From Acidovorax sp. Leaf160 (GTDB taxonomy: Bacteria; Pseudomonadota; Gammaproteobacteria; Burkholderiales; Burkholderiaceae_C), in the NCBI RefSeq assembly GCF_001424265.1, contig NZ_LMOV01000026.1:124001-188000 (forward strand): DNA of 64,000 nucleotides. Reading direction: 5' to 3'. A program made the translations under genes and the position numbers. A model generated the notes under the pieces. It was not told where the DNA came from and made no database searches. It saw only the letters and a program-made list of their open reading frames with translations. Shown here piece after piece: positions 17,795 to 27,257 of this stretch (positions are counted from its first letter, which is position 1; every line of letters starts with the position of its first letter).

Positions 17795-19051
17795 ATGACC
17801 GCAAGACCCGCACTGCAACAACCCCTTCCCGACATCCCCACCAACGTGGCACGCATCGCCTCCGATGCCGAAGCCATTGCCGCCGCACACCGGCTGGCGG
17901 CTGAATTCGCGCCCGGTGCCGCCGAACGCGACCGCGAGCGGCGCCTGCCCTGGGACGAGCTGACGCGCTGGTCGGCCAGCGGCCTGGGCGCCATCACCGT
18001 GCCGCGCAGCCATGGCGGGGCGCAGGTGGCCTACGCCACGCTGGCCGAGGTGTTCGTGATCCTCAATGCGGCGGACTCCTCGCTGGGGCAGATTCCGCAG
18101 AACCATTTCGGCGTGCTGGGCGTGCTGCACGAGCTGGGCACGCCCGAGCAGAAGCAGCGCTTCTATGCCGAGGTGCTGGCCGGCCGGCGGCTGGGCAATG
18201 CGGGGCCGGAGCGCAAGGCCGATGGGGCCGCCACCGTGCTGCAGGGCGCCACGCGGCTGCGCACCACGCCGCAGGGGCAGCTGGTGCTGTCGGGCAAGCG
18301 CTTCTATTCCACGGGCGCCCTCTTCGCCCACCGCATTCCCGTGCGCGCCACCGACGACGCGGGCCGCAGCGTGCAGGTGTGGGTGCCGCGCGAGGCGCCG
18401 GGCCTGGCCGTGGTGGACGACTGGGACGCCTTCGGCCAGCGAACCACCGCCAGCGGCACGGTGGTGTTCGACGAGGTGCCGGTCGATGCGGCCGATGTGC
18501 TGCCGCTCTGGCAGCTGGCCGACCGGCCGGGCCTGTACGGCCCCACGTCGCAGCTGATGCAGGCCGCCATCGACCAGGGCATTGCCGAGGCGGCGGTGGC
18601 CGACGCGCAGCGCTTCGTGCGCGAGCGCGCCCGGCCCTGGGTGGATTCGGGCGTGCAGCACGCGCACGACGACCCGTATCTCATCGCCGATGTCGGCCGC
18701 CTGCAGATCGACCTGCACGCCGCGCGCGAGGTGCTGCGGGAAACGGGCGGGCTGTTTGACGAACTGGCCGCGCGCGCCGCAGCCGCCGGTGGCTTCACCG
18801 CCGAAGACAGCGCGCGGGCATCGGTCGCCGTGGCCGAGGCCAAGGTGCTCACCACCCGCATCGCGCTGGAGGCCAGCGAAAAGCTGTTCGAGCTGGCGGG
18901 CTCTTCCGCCACGCGCGCCGCGCACCACCTGGACCGCCACTGGCGCAATGCCCGCGTGCACACGCTGCACGACCCGGTGCGCTGGAAGCTGCACCTGATC
19001 GGCAACCACCTGCTGAACGGCGCGCTGCCTCGCCGGCATTCGTGGAACTGA
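17795..19051 (+). CDS. SfnB-family sulfur-acquisition flavin oxidoreductase
   Basis: A 418-residue acyl-CoA dehydrogenase-fold protein. It has the N-terminal helical domain, a beta domain containing FYSTGALFAHRI and TASGTVVFDEV, and a C-terminal helical domain ending RVHTLHDPVRWKLHLIGN. SfnB-type enzymes use flavin to oxidise organosulfur compounds during sulfate starvation (dimethyl sulfone use in Pseudomonas); the substrate here is unknown. It is the first gene of a run to 26336 on the same strand. No strong ribosome-binding site precedes ATG 17795. It is a clear paralogue of the next gene. Confidence 0.85.
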   Translation: MTARPALQQPLPDIPTNVARIASDAEAIAAAHRLAAEFAPGAAERDRERRLPWDELTRWSASGLGAITVPRSHGGAQVAYATLAEVFVILNAADSSLGQIPQNHFGVLGVLHELGTPEQKQRFYAEVLAGRRLGNAGPERKADGAATVLQGATRLRTTPQGQLVLSGKRFYSTGALFAHRIPVRATDDAGRSVQVWVPREAPGLAVVDDWDAFGQRTTASGTVVFDEVPVDAADVLPLWQLADRPGLYGPTSQLMQAAIDQGIAEAAVADAQRFVRERARPWVDSGVQHAHDDPYLIADVGRLQIDLHAAREVLRETGGLFDELAARAAAAGGFTAEDSARASVAVAEAKVLTTRIALEASEKLFELAGSSATRAAHHLDRHWRNARVHTLHDPVRWKLHLIGNHLLNGALPRRHSWN

Positions 19052-19118
19052 CTTCGCGCGCTCCCAGCCGCCACCGACTACCAGAACGACTTCGACACCG
19101 ATGAGAGAACCGACAGCC

Positions 19119-20405
19119 ATGTCCCTGCTGCTCCCCGAACCGCCCGCCAGCGCACTTGCCACCCCGGCCCCCGTGCCGCCGGCGCAAGCCTCGCCCGCCC
19201 CGGCCCCGGCCGGCACGCCGCAGCGCGTCGCCAGCGACGCCGAGGCGCTGGCCGCCGCGCAGCGCTTCGCCGACCGCATCGCGCCCGATGCCGCCCGGCG
19301 CGACCGCGAACGCCTGCTGCCCTGGGCCGAGCTGGACGACTTCGTCGCCAGCGGGCTCTGGGCCATCGCCGTGCCGCCTGAATACGGCGGCCCGGGCGTA
19401 TCGGCCGGCACGCTGGCCGAGGTGATCGCCCGCGTGAGCGCGGCCGACGGCTCGCTGGGCCAGATTCCGCAGAACCATTTCTATGCGCTGGAGGTGCTGC
19501 GCGTGGGCGGCAGCGATGCGCAGAAGCGCTTCTTCTACGGCCGCGTGCTGGCGGGCGAGCGCTTCGGCAACGCGCTGGCCGAGATCGGCCACAAGGACTT
19601 CCAGCGCCGCACGCGGCTGGTGCCGGATGGCGATGGCGGCTTCCGTGTCATCGGCCGCAAGTTCTATTGCACCGGCGCGCTGTATGCGCACTGGATTCCC
19701 ACGCTGGTGGTGGCCCAGGAGGCCGACGGGCGCGAGGTGACCTGGCTGGCCTTCGTGCCGCGCACCGCGCCGGGCGTGCGCATCACCGACGACTGGGACG
19801 GCTTCGGCCAGCGGGTGACGGGCAGCGGCTCGGTGGAGTTCGACGACGTGCGCGTCGAGGCCGAGTGGGTCGTGCCCTTTCTCGCCTCGTTCCAGCGGCC
19901 CACCACCATCGGCCCGCTGGCGCAGCTGCTGCACGCGGCCATCGACCTGGGCCTGGCGCGGGGCGCGCTGGCCGCCACGCTGCCCTTCGTGCGCGATCAC
20001 GCCCGGCCCTGGATCGACGCCGGGGTGGACCGTGCGGCCGACGACCCGCTGCTCATCCAGCAGCTGGGCGACACCGCCGTGCGCGTGCGCGCCGCCGAGG
20101 CCCTGGTGCGCCGCGCGGCCCGCTTCGTGGATGCGGCGCAGGCGGACGCCACCGAACAGAGCGTGGCCCAGGCATCCGTCGCCGTGGCCGAGGCGCGGGC
20201 ACTCACCACCACCGCGTCGCTGGATGCGGGCACGCGGCTCTTCGAGCTGGGCGGCACCTCCGCCACCACCGGCCGGCAGGGGCTGGACCGCTTCTGGCGC
20301 AACGCCCGCACGCACACGCTGCACGACCCGGTGCGATGGAAGTACCACGCCATCGGCAACTACCACCTCAACGGCCGCATTCCGCCGCGCCACGGGGCGC
20401 TCTGA
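19119..20405 (+). CDS. Second SfnB-family flavin oxidoreductase
   Basis: A 428-residue paralogue of the preceding gene with the same segments (SLGQIPQNHF, FYCTGALYAHWI, GSVEFDDVRVEA, ARTHTLHDPVRWKYHAIGN). The first ~35 residues are Pro/Ala-rich and not part of the fold. I chose ATG 19119 because GAGAG lies 10 bases upstream; ATG 19101 (six residues longer) has no ribosome-binding site. Tandem copies with different active-site regions suggest different sulfur substrates. It is likely co-transcribed with both neighbours. Confidence 0.85.
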   Translation: MSLLLPEPPASALATPAPVPPAQASPAPAPAGTPQRVASDAEALAAAQRFADRIAPDAARRDRERLLPWAELDDFVASGLWAIAVPPEYGGPGVSAGTLAEVIARVSAADGSLGQIPQNHFYALEVLRVGGSDAQKRFFYGRVLAGERFGNALAEIGHKDFQRRTRLVPDGDGGFRVIGRKFYCTGALYAHWIPTLVVAQEADGREVTWLAFVPRTAPGVRITDDWDGFGQRVTGSGSVEFDDVRVEAEWVVPFLASFQRPTTIGPLAQLLHAAIDLGLARGALAATLPFVRDHARPWIDAGVDRAADDPLLIQQLGDTAVRVRAAEALVRRAARFVDAAQADATEQSVAQASVAVAEARALTTTASLDAGTRLFELGGTSATTGRQGLDRFWRNARTHTLHDPVRWKYHAIGNYHLNGRIPPRHGAL

Positions 20406-20448
20406 ATCCGCCTTTCCCCTCACACCCACGCAACGCCCCAGCACCGAC

Positions 20449-21276
20449 ATGAAGCCACTCCGTCTGCTCCGTACCTTTTTCGCCTTCGCCTTCGCCTTCG
20501 CCGGTGCCGCCGTGCTCGCCGGCAGCGCCCTGGCCGCGCCGCTCAAGATCGGCGTGGTGCCGGGCATCTTCGCCGACTCGGTCGAGCTGGCCGCGAAAGA
20601 AGCCAAGGCCCAGGGCCTCGATGTGCAGGTGGTCGAATTCACCGACTGGACCACGCCCAACGTGGCGCTGGATGCGGGCGACATCGACCTGAACTACTAC
20701 CAGAACAGCAACTACCTGGCCAATGCCGTGCGCAGCAAGGGCTTCGACTTCGTGAGCGTGCAGCCGGGCATCCTGTCGTACCTGGGTCTCTATTCCACCC
20801 GCCACAAGACGCTGGCGGACCTGCCCGACGGCGCCCGTGTGGCCATCGCCAGCGACCCGGTGAACATCGGCCGGGCGCTGCGCCTGCTGCAGCATGCCGG
20901 GCTGATCACGCTGCGGCCGGACACGGGCCTGCTGGGCACGCAGGCCGACATCGTGGCCAACCCCAAGCGGCTGCGCTTCATCGAGGTGGAAGGCCCGCAG
21001 CTGGTGCGCGCCACGCAGGACGTGGACCTGGCGCTGGGCTACCCCTACTTCATCATCCCGTCGAAGGCGTTCGATGCCAGCAAGGGCCTGGCCTACACCC
21101 GCTACGAGGACGATTCCTGGGCCATCCAGTTCGTCGCCCGCAAGGACCGCGCGGCCGACCCGCGCATCGCGCAGTTCCTGGCCGTCTACAAGACCTCCAA
21201 CCCGGTGCGCCAGGCGATCCAGCGCTTCTACCTGAACGACGCCGGGCTCTACCGCCTGGCCTGGCTGCCGCGCTGA
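20449..21276 (+). CDS. MetQ/NlpA-like periplasmic binding protein 1
   Basis: A 275-residue exported solute-binding protein. The signal peptide is lengthened by an in-frame repeat (four TTCGCC units, 20479-20502, giving Phe-Ala pairs) and ends in ALAAP without a lipobox cysteine, unlike E. coli MetQ. Family motifs are [22 protein letters not shown] and [10 protein letters not shown]. In the two paralogues downstream the ligand-pocket segment reads NYFQH/NFFQHQ-FLDNAI; here it is NYYQNSNYLANAV, which suggests a different ligand. It feeds the ABC transporter at 24506-26336 by inference. Confidence 0.85.
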   Translation: MKPLRLLRTFFAFAFAFAGAAVLAGSALAAPLKIGVVPGIFADSVELAAKEAKAQGLDVQVVEFTDWTTPNVALDAGDIDLNYYQNSNYLANAVRSKGFDFVSVQPGILSYLGLYSTRHKTLADLPDGARVAIASDPVNIGRALRLLQHAGLITLRPDTGLLGTQADIVANPKRLRFIEVEGPQLVRATQDVDLALGYPYFIIPSKAFDASKGLAYTRYEDDSWAIQFVARKDRAADPRIAQFLAVYKTSNPVRQAIQRFYLNDAGLYRLAWLPR

Positions 21277-21289
21277 AGGAGGCACCGCC

Positions 21290-22723
21290 ATGACCCAGCA
21301 GCGCCCCCATATCCTGCTCAACGCCTTCAACATGAACTGCGTGGGCCACATCAACCACGGCCTGTGGACGCACCCGCGCGACCGCAGCACCGACTACCGC
21401 ACGCTCGCCTACTGGACCGATCTGGCGCGCACGCTGGAGCGGGGCCTGTTCGACGGCCTGTTCCTGGCCGACATCGTGGGTACCTACGACGTCTATCGCG
21501 GCAACGTCGAGGTGCCGCTGCGCGAATCCATCCAGCTGCCGGTGAACGACCCGCTGCTGCTGGTGCCGGCCATGGCCGCCGCCACCCGGCACCTGGGTTT
21601 CGGCGTGACGGTGAACCTGTCGTATGAGGCGCCCTACCTGCTGGCGCGGCGCTTTTCCACGCTGGACCACCTGACGAATGGCCGCATCGGCTGGAACATC
21701 GTCACCGGCTACCTGGACAGCGCCGCCCGCGCCATGGGCCAGCCGGCGCAGCTGCCGCACGACGAGCGCTACGAGCGCGCCGACGAGTACCTGGACGTGC
21801 TCTACCAGCTGTGGGAAGGCAGCTGGGAAGACGGCGCCGTGCGCCGCGACAAGGCCGCGCGCGTGTTCGCCGACCCGGCGCGCGTGCACAAGGTGGTGCA
21901 CCACGGCCGCTACTTCGACGTGGAGGGCCACCACCTGAGCGAACCCTCGCCGCAGCGCACGCCGGTGCTGTTCCAGGCCGGCAGCTCGGGCCGGGGCCAG
22001 CAGTTCGCGGCGCGCCATGCCGAATGCGTGTTCATCTCGCCGCCGAACAAGGCGGCCGCACGCCAGACGGTGCAGGCCCTGCGCGAGCAGCTGGTGCGCG
22101 CCGGCCGCCGGCCGGACGACGTGAAGGTGTTCGTGGGCGCGGCGGTGGTGACGGGCCGCACCGAGGCCCAGGCGCGTGAGAAGCACGCCGACTACCTGCG
22201 CTACGCCAGCCGCGAAGCAGGCCTGGCGCACTTCGCGGCCAGCACCGGCATCGACTTCGCGCAGTACGACCTGGACGCGCCGGTCGACTATTCGCCCGGC
22301 AACGCCATCGAATCGGCCAGCCGCACCGCGCAGCAGCAGGGCTGGACGCGGCGCAAGCTGCTGGAGCTGTTCGCGCTCGGCGGCCGCTACCCGGCCATCG
22401 TGGGCGATGCGCAGCAGGTGGCGGACGAACTGCAGTCCTGGGTGGCCGAGACCGGCGTGGACGGCTTCAACCTGAGCCGCACCGTGGTGCCCGAGAGCTA
22501 CGAGGACTTCATCGAGCTGGTGGTGCCTGAGCTGCAGAGCCGGGGCGTCTACAAGACCGCGTATGCGGAGGGCACGCTGCGCAGCCGGCTCTTCGGCGAA
22601 GGCGACCGGCTGCCGGCGCGGCATGCGGCCGAGGCGTTCCGGCGCCGGGCCGCAGCCCCGGCCCACGGCGCGGCGACGACGACGGTTCCCACCCAACGAC
22701 CTGCCCTGGAGGCCCAGCCATGA
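21290..22723 (+). CDS. LLM-class FMN-dependent monooxygenase (NtaA/SnaA/DszA type)
   Basis: A 477-residue flavin monooxygenase of the bacterial luciferase superfamily. It shows the NtaA/DszA-type N-terminus (LLNAFNMNCVGH), WTDLARTLERGLFDGLFLAD, GRIGWNIVTGYLDSAARAMG and QAGSSGRGQQFAARHAE. Enzymes of this group open C-S or C-N bonds using FMNH2 from a separate reductase; the FMN reductase at 14249 is a candidate partner. An AAGGAGG site gives a confident start. The stop overlaps the start of the next gene by 4 bp. Role in sulfonate, sulfone or thioether sulfur release is inferred from context. Confidence 0.9.
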   Translation: MTQQRPHILLNAFNMNCVGHINHGLWTHPRDRSTDYRTLAYWTDLARTLERGLFDGLFLADIVGTYDVYRGNVEVPLRESIQLPVNDPLLLVPAMAAATRHLGFGVTVNLSYEAPYLLARRFSTLDHLTNGRIGWNIVTGYLDSAARAMGQPAQLPHDERYERADEYLDVLYQLWEGSWEDGAVRRDKAARVFADPARVHKVVHHGRYFDVEGHHLSEPSPQRTPVLFQAGSSGRGQQFAARHAECVFISPPNKAAARQTVQALREQLVRAGRRPDDVKVFVGAAVVTGRTEAQAREKHADYLRYASREAGLAHFAASTGIDFAQYDLDAPVDYSPGNAIESASRTAQQQGWTRRKLLELFALGGRYPAIVGDAQQVADELQSWVAETGVDGFNLSRTVVPESYEDFIELVVPELQSRGVYKTAYAEGTLRSRLFGEGDRLPARHAAEAFRRRAAAPAHGAATTTVPTQRPALEAQP

Positions 22724-23580
22724 AGCCATCGCTCATTCCCTGCCGCCGCTCCTTGCTCGCAGCCGCGATGGGCTGGCTGGCGACGGCAGCCCTGGCGCAG
22801 GCGCCCGCCGCGCCGCTGCGCATCGGCGTCACACCCGGCTCGCTGGCCGATTCCGTGCAGGTCGCGGCGCAGGAGGCCCGCCGGCAGGGGCTGGACGTGA
22901 AGGTCATCGAGTTCACCGACTGGACCGCTCCCAACACCGCGCTGGCAGCCGGCGACATCGACCTGAACTACTTCCAGCACCAGGCCTTCCTGGACAACGC
23001 CATCCGCGAACGCGGCTACGCCTTCACCAGCGTGGCCACCGGCCTGCTGCCCAACATCGGCCTCTATTCGCTCCGGGTGCAGCGCTTTGCCGACCTGAAG
23101 GAAGGTGCCCGGGTGGGCGTGGCCAACGACCCGGTCAACCAGGGGCGCGGCCTGCTGCTGCTGGAAAAGGCGGGACTGATCCAGCTCAAACCCGGCGTGG
23201 GCGCGCGCGGCAGCGTGAACGACATCGTGGCCAACCCGCGCAAGCTGCGCTTTTCCGAAATCGAGGGCCCGCAGCTGGTGCGCGCCATCGACGACCTGGA
23301 CCTGGCGCAGGGCTACCCCGCGCACTACGTCAACGCCGGCAAGCCGCAGGTGGCCGGCAGCGCGCTGCTGTATTCGGGCATCGACGACCTGGCCTACGCC
23401 ATCCGCTTCGTGGCGCGCAAGGACAACGCGCAGGACCCGCGCATCCAGCGCTTCGTGCAGATCTACCAGGACTCTCCCGCCGTGCGCTCGCAGATCCGCC
23501 AGTCGTTCGCGGGCAATGAGCGGCTCTACAGCCTGCCGTGGCTGGTCCAGGCGGCTCCGCCATCACCCCGTTCGCCCTGA
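22720..23580 (+). CDS. MetQ/NlpA-like periplasmic binding protein 2
   Basis: A 286-residue exported binding protein, with signal peptide ending in AALAQ and no lipobox. It shares [48 protein letters not shown] and [10 protein letters not shown] with its paralogues. The ATG overlaps the monooxygenase stop codon (ATGA), implying translational coupling and a shared substrate. The last few codons run into a REP-like element, so the C-terminal tail ([10 protein letters not shown]) is probably repeat-derived rather than conserved. Confidence 0.85.
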   Translation: MKPSLIPCRRSLLAAAMGWLATAALAQAPAAPLRIGVTPGSLADSVQVAAQEARRQGLDVKVIEFTDWTAPNTALAAGDIDLNYFQHQAFLDNAIRERGYAFTSVATGLLPNIGLYSLRVQRFADLKEGARVGVANDPVNQGRGLLLLEKAGLIQLKPGVGARGSVNDIVANPRKLRFSEIEGPQLVRAIDDLDLAQGYPAHYVNAGKPQVAGSALLYSGIDDLAYAIRFVARKDNAQDPRIQRFVQIYQDSPAVRSQIRQSFAGNERLYSLPWLVQAAPPSPRSP

Positions 23581-23632
23581 GCCTGGCCTGTATGGCCCTG
23601 TGCCCTGGCTTCGACAAGCTCAGCCCGAACGG
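23568..23632. repeat. REP-like inverted repeat
   Basis: The arms CCGTTCGCCCTGAGC (23568-23582) and GCTCAGCCCGAACGG (23618-23632) pair at 13 of 15 positions. The right arm is preceded by CTTCGACAA, giving the widespread TTCGACAAGCTCAGCCCGAA pattern known as a repeat in many proteobacteria. The left arm covers the stop codon of the gene before it. Confidence 0.75.
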
Positions 23633-23690
23633 ACTTTCATCCATTCCTCCGCTCCACTCCATTTCATTTCATTTCATTCCATCCTGCACC

Positions 23691-24509
23691 ATGACCTTCC
23701 GCCGCCTGCTTCTCACCCCCCTCATCGCCCTCGCCGCGTGGGCCGCCCTGCCCGCCCACGCCGCCGACAGGCTGCGCATCGGCGTGCTGCCGGGCGTCTA
23801 TGCCGACGCCATCGCCGCCGCCATTCCCGACGCCCGGGCGCAGGGCATCGACGTGACGGCCGTCGAATTCACCGACTGGACCACGCCCAACGTGGCCGTG
23901 AACGCGGGCGACCTGGACCTGAACTTCTTCCAGCACCAGCCCTTCCTGGACAACGCCATCCAGAAGAACGGCTTCAAGCTGGCGAGCGCCGGCACCAGCT
24001 TCCTGGCCAACATCGGCCTCTATTCGCTCCGGCACAAGGCGGCCGCCGACGTTCCCGTGGGCGGCAAGGTGGCGCTGGCCAACGACCCGGTGAACCAGGG
24101 CCGGGGCCTGCTGCTGCTGCAAAAGGCCGGGCTGATCACGCTGAAACCCGGCGTGGGCTTTCTCGGCACGGTGGACGACATCGCGCAGAACCCCAAGAAG
24201 CTGAAGTTCGTCGAGGTGGAGGGCCCGCAGCTGGTGCGCGTGACCGGCGACGTGGACATCGCCCAGGGCTACCCGCATTTCATCGTGGCCTCCAAGGCGT
24301 TCGACCCGTCCAGCGGGCTGGCGTACTCGGGCATCGAGGACGCGCGCTTCGCGATCCAGTTCGTTGCCAGGGCCGACCGCACGAAGGACCCGGTGATCCA
24401 GAAGTTCGTGAAGGTGTTCCAGAACTCCGCCGCCGTGAAGGCCGCCATCGACCGCGCCTTCGCGGGCGACAAGCGGCTCTACGTGCTGACCTGGACGCAG
24501 CAGCCATGA
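23691..24509 (+). CDS. MetQ/NlpA-like periplasmic binding protein 3
   Basis: A 272-residue exported binding protein, with signal peptide ending in LPAHA and no lipobox. It shares [48 protein letters not shown] and [10 protein letters not shown] with the other two. Its stop codon overlaps the start of the ATPase gene (ATGA), so of the three this is the binding protein most directly coupled to the transporter. The upstream spacer has a small CATTT/CATTTC tandem run at 23680-23690. Confidence 0.9.
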   Translation: MTFRRLLLTPLIALAAWAALPAHAADRLRIGVLPGVYADAIAAAIPDARAQGIDVTAVEFTDWTTPNVAVNAGDLDLNFFQHQPFLDNAIQKNGFKLASAGTSFLANIGLYSLRHKAAADVPVGGKVALANDPVNQGRGLLLLQKAGLITLKPGVGFLGTVDDIAQNPKKLKFVEVEGPQLVRVTGDVDIAQGYPHFIVASKAFDPSSGLAYSGIEDARFAIQFVARADRTKDPVIQKFVKVFQNSAAVKAAIDRAFAGDKRLYVLTWTQQP

Positions 24510-25702
24510 GCGGCGGCGTCCACACCCTTTCGCCGGCCTCCCTGTGGCGCAGCGGCGCCGGCCAGACGCCGCACCGCACGGTGGCGCAGGCCGGCCCTGC
24601 GGCACCGGCCGCCGTGCAGGGCCCGCCGGCCCGCACCGGCTCGGTGGTGTTCGACGGGCTGGGCAAGGTGTATGCCTCGTCCGCCGGGCCAGTGGCGGCG
24701 CTGGAGGGCATCAGCCTGGAGATTCCCGCCGGCAGCGTCTTCGGCATCATCGGGCGCAGCGGCGCGGGCAAGTCGAGCCTGCTGCGCACCATCAACCGGC
24801 TGGAATCGCCCACGGCGGGCCGCGTGCTGGTCGATGGCGCCGACATTGCCGCGCTGGACGACGATGGCCTGGTGGCGCTGCGCCGGCGCATCGGCATGAT
24901 CTTCCAGCACTTCAACCTGCTGGCCGCCAAGACGGTGTACGACAACGTGGCGCTGCCGCTGCGCGTGGCCGGCTGGCGGCCTGCCGCCGTGCACCAGCGG
25001 GTGGAGGAGCTGCTGGCGCTGGTGGGCCTGCAAGACAAGCACCGCACCTACCCGGCGCGCCTGTCGGGCGGGCAGAAGCAGCGGGTGGGCATCGCCCGGG
25101 CGCTGGCGACGGGGCCGGAGATATTGCTGTGCGACGAGGCGACGTCGGCGCTGGACCCGGAAACCACGCATGCCATCCTGCAGCTGCTGCGGGACATCAA
25201 CCAGCGCCTGGGCATCACCGTCATCCTGATCACGCACGAGATGAGCGTGATCCGCGAGATCGCCGACCAGGTGCTGGTGCTGGAGCAGGGCCGCATCGCC
25301 GAGCTGGGCGAGGTCTGGCAGGTGTTCGGCGCGCCCCGCCATGCCGCCACCCGCGCCCTTCTGGCGCCGCTGCAGCACGGCCTGCCGGGCGACCTGCAGG
25401 CGCGGCTGCGGCCGGAGCCGCCGGCGCACGGGGGCTTCCAGCGCGTCCTGCGGCTGGGCTACACGGGGGCGGGCGGGCTGGAACCCGACTTCGCCCGCAT
25501 CGCGCAGGCCCTGCACAGCCCCGTCCGGCTGCTGCAGGGCGGCGTGGACCGCATCGCCGGCCACCCGCTGGGCCGCCTGATCGTCGCGCTGCCCGGCTCC
25601 GTGCCGCTGCCGGCGCTGTCTTCCCTGGTGCAAGGGCCTGGCGCCATTGCCCATTCCATCGAGGTGATCGGCCATGTCGCTGACGTTGAGCATTCCCTTT
25701 GA
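24506..25702 (+). CDS. MetN-type ABC transporter ATPase with C-terminal NIL-like domain
   Basis: A 398-residue importer ATPase. Residues 1-45 are an unusual Ala/Pro/Gly-rich extension before the ABC domain. Walker A is at 83-91 (GRSGAGKSS), the signature is [15 protein letters not shown], Walker [12 protein letters not shown], the switch His ILITHEM. The C-terminal ~90 residues ([19 protein letters not shown]) match the NIL domain, which in MetN binds methionine and inhibits transport. It overlaps the binding protein gene by 4 bp and the permease gene by 29 bp. The transported sulfur compound may not be methionine. Confidence 0.9.
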   Translation: MSGGVHTLSPASLWRSGAGQTPHRTVAQAGPAAPAAVQGPPARTGSVVFDGLGKVYASSAGPVAALEGISLEIPAGSVFGIIGRSGAGKSSLLRTINRLESPTAGRVLVDGADIAALDDDGLVALRRRIGMIFQHFNLLAAKTVYDNVALPLRVAGWRPAAVHQRVEELLALVGLQDKHRTYPARLSGGQKQRVGIARALATGPEILLCDEATSALDPETTHAILQLLRDINQRLGITVILITHEMSVIREIADQVLVLEQGRIAELGEVWQVFGAPRHAATRALLAPLQHGLPGDLQARLRPEPPAHGGFQRVLRLGYTGAGGLEPDFARIAQALHSPVRLLQGGVDRIAGHPLGRLIVALPGSVPLPALSSLVQGPGAIAHSIEVIGHVADVEHSL

Positions 25703-26336
25703 GCGCTACACCCAGGCCCTGGCCGACACGCTGGCGATGGTGGGCGCCTCCGCCGCCATCGCCTTCGTGGCGGGCATTCCGCTGGCGGTGCTGCTGATCG
25801 TGACCGCGCCGGGCGGCTTCCTGGCCTCGCCGCGCACCCACCGGGTGGTGGGCAGCGTGGTCAACGGTTTCCGGGCCACGCCCTTCATCGTGCTGCTGGT
25901 GGCGCTGATTCCATTCACCCGGCTCGTCGCGGGCACCACCATCGGAGTGTGGGCCGCCATCGTGCCGCTGGCCATCAGCGCCACGCCGTTCTTCGCGCGC
26001 ATTGCCGAGGTGAGCCTGCGCGAGGTGGACCCGGGCCTGATCGAGGCGGCCCAGGCCATGGGCTGCCGCAAGTGGCACATCGTGCGCCACGTCTACCTGC
26101 CCGAGGCGCTGCCCGGCATCGTGGGCGGCTTCACCATCACGCTGGTGGCACTCATCAGCTCGTCGGCCATGGCCGGCGCCGTGGGCGCGGGCGGCCTGGG
26201 CGACCTGGCCATCCGCTACGGCTACCAGCGCTTCGACACGCAGGTGATGCTGATCGTCATCGCGGTGCTGGTCGCGCTGGTGTCGCTGGTGCAGTTCGGC
26301 GGGGATCGGTGGGTGCGCTGGCTGCGCAGCCGGTGA
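25674..26336 (+). CDS. MetI-type ABC transporter permease
   Basis: A 220-residue inner-membrane permease with five or six hydrophobic segments. The coupling-helix (EAA) region reads [22 protein letters not shown] followed by LPGI; the family's usual spacing is kept. [20 protein letters not shown] near the end is typical of MetI. It begins inside the end of the ATPase gene, so the two are translationally coupled. It is the last gene of the sulfur run; no clear terminator follows, only the dispersed repeat. Confidence 0.9.
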   Translation: MSLTLSIPFERYTQALADTLAMVGASAAIAFVAGIPLAVLLIVTAPGGFLASPRTHRVVGSVVNGFRATPFIVLLVALIPFTRLVAGTTIGVWAAIVPLAISATPFFARIAEVSLREVDPGLIEAAQAMGCRKWHIVRHVYLPEALPGIVGGFTITLVALISSSAMAGAVGAGGLGDLAIRYGYQRFDTQVMLIVIAVLVALVSLVQFGGDRWVRWLRSR

Positions 26337-26422
26337 GCCCGGGCGGCCTGGGGCGCTGACCGGCGAGCGATGGGAAAAAAAGGGCTGCCGCGGCGGCCCC
26401 TTCTGTCGTCTTGGCAGGAGAA

Positions 26423-26488
26423 TTTCAAGCCAAAACAGCCATTCGCGCTTATTCCATAAGGGTTTAATGCTATTTTTTTGATAGCAAT
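26423..26488. repeat. Dispersed intergenic repeat, copy 3
   Basis: It begins TTTCAAGCCAAAACAGCC, has a GCGCTTATTCCATAAG core and ends TGCTATTTTTTTGATAGCAA. It lies between the permease gene and the TetR promoter. Confidence 0.7.
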
Positions 26489-26508
26489 CTGGCGGATGAA
26501 AACACAAG

Positions 26509-26530
26509 TCAAACAAACGTTTGATTTGTT
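26509..26530 (+). promoter_or_regulatory. Probable TetR operator in its own promoter
   Basis: A perfect palindrome CAAACGTTTG (26514-26523) is extended by AAA/TTT on each side. It lies just upstream of a TTTAAT -10-like box (26535-26540), so binding would block transcription of the regulator and the efflux genes behind it. Confidence 0.55.
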
Positions 26531-26549
26531 GTGCTTTAATCACGCCGCC

Positions 26550-27257
26550 ATGGCCCGAGCCCCCTCCACCGACGACACCGCCCCCACCGACGCCCTGCCG
26601 CCCGCCCGCGAGCGCCTGCTGCGGGCCGCGCTGCGGTTGTTCGCCGAACACGGCTACGCCAAGACGTCCATTCGCGCCATCGCCCAGGCCGCGCAGGCCA
26701 ACGTGGCGGCGGTCAGCTATTACTTCGGCGACAAGGCGGCGCTGTATGCGGCGCTGTTTTCCGAATCGTTCGGCCAGATGCAGCCGCTGATCGAGGCCTT
26801 CACGCGCGAGGGCCTCAGCCTGCGCGAGGCGCTGCAGGTGTACTTCGAGGGCGTGCTGGAGCCGCTGCAGCATGGCGAGATGGCCCGGCAGTACGTGCGC
26901 CTGCACATCCGCGAGGCGCTGGAGCCCACCAGCCAGTGGGAGGTGGAACTGGAGCGCGACGTGCGCCGCCCGCACGAGGCGCTGGCCCGGCTGCTGGCCG
27001 CGCACCTGGGCGCGCCGGTGGACGACGACGACGTGCACCGGCTCGTTTTTTCCATCACCGGCCTGGCCTTCCAGGTCTGGTGCCAGCAGGAAGTGGTGGG
27101 CGCGCTGCGCCCGCAGCTGCTGACGGCCCCGGGCGCCGTGCCGGCCTGGACGGCGCGCCTGACCGAATACGCCCTGGCCCTGGTGGCCGCCGAAGCGGCG
27201 CTGCGCCGCGCACCGGGCCCCCTTTCCGGCGCTGACGGCGCCGCCCCCGCACCATGA
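26550..27257 (+). CDS. TetR/AcrR-family repressor of the efflux operon
   Basis: A 235-residue regulator. The N-terminal helix-turn-helix is classic (AALRLFAEHGYAKTSIRAIA, then AQANVAAVSYYFGDKAALY). The C-terminal ligand domain resembles CerR/DUF1956 regulators. Its stop codon overlaps the start of the outer-membrane channel gene (ATGA), so it is co-transcribed with the pump it most likely represses. ATG 26550 lies just after the palindromic operator, consistent with autoregulation. The inducer is unknown. Confidence 0.9.
   Translation: MARAPSTDDTAPTDALPPARERLLRAALRLFAEHGYAKTSIRAIAQAAQANVAAVSYYFGDKAALYAALFSESFGQMQPLIEAFTREGLSLREALQVYFEGVLEPLQHGEMARQYVRLHIREALEPTSQWEVELERDVRRPHEALARLLAAHLGAPVDDDDVHRLVFSITGLAFQVWCQQEVVGALRPQLLTAPGAVPAWTARLTEYALALVAAEAALRRAPGPLSGADGAAPAP

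Noticed and set aside
20400-23690. SAM or methionine riboswitches before the MetQ-like genes
   Set aside because: Spacers between these genes are too short and lack the conserved cores of SAM classes; regulation is more likely through the upstream shared motif.
24506-26336. Naming the transporter as the canonical methionine importer metNI
   Set aside because: The folds match, but the binding proteins lack lipidation and the context is organosulfur oxidation, so the substrate cannot be assumed and symbols were left blank.
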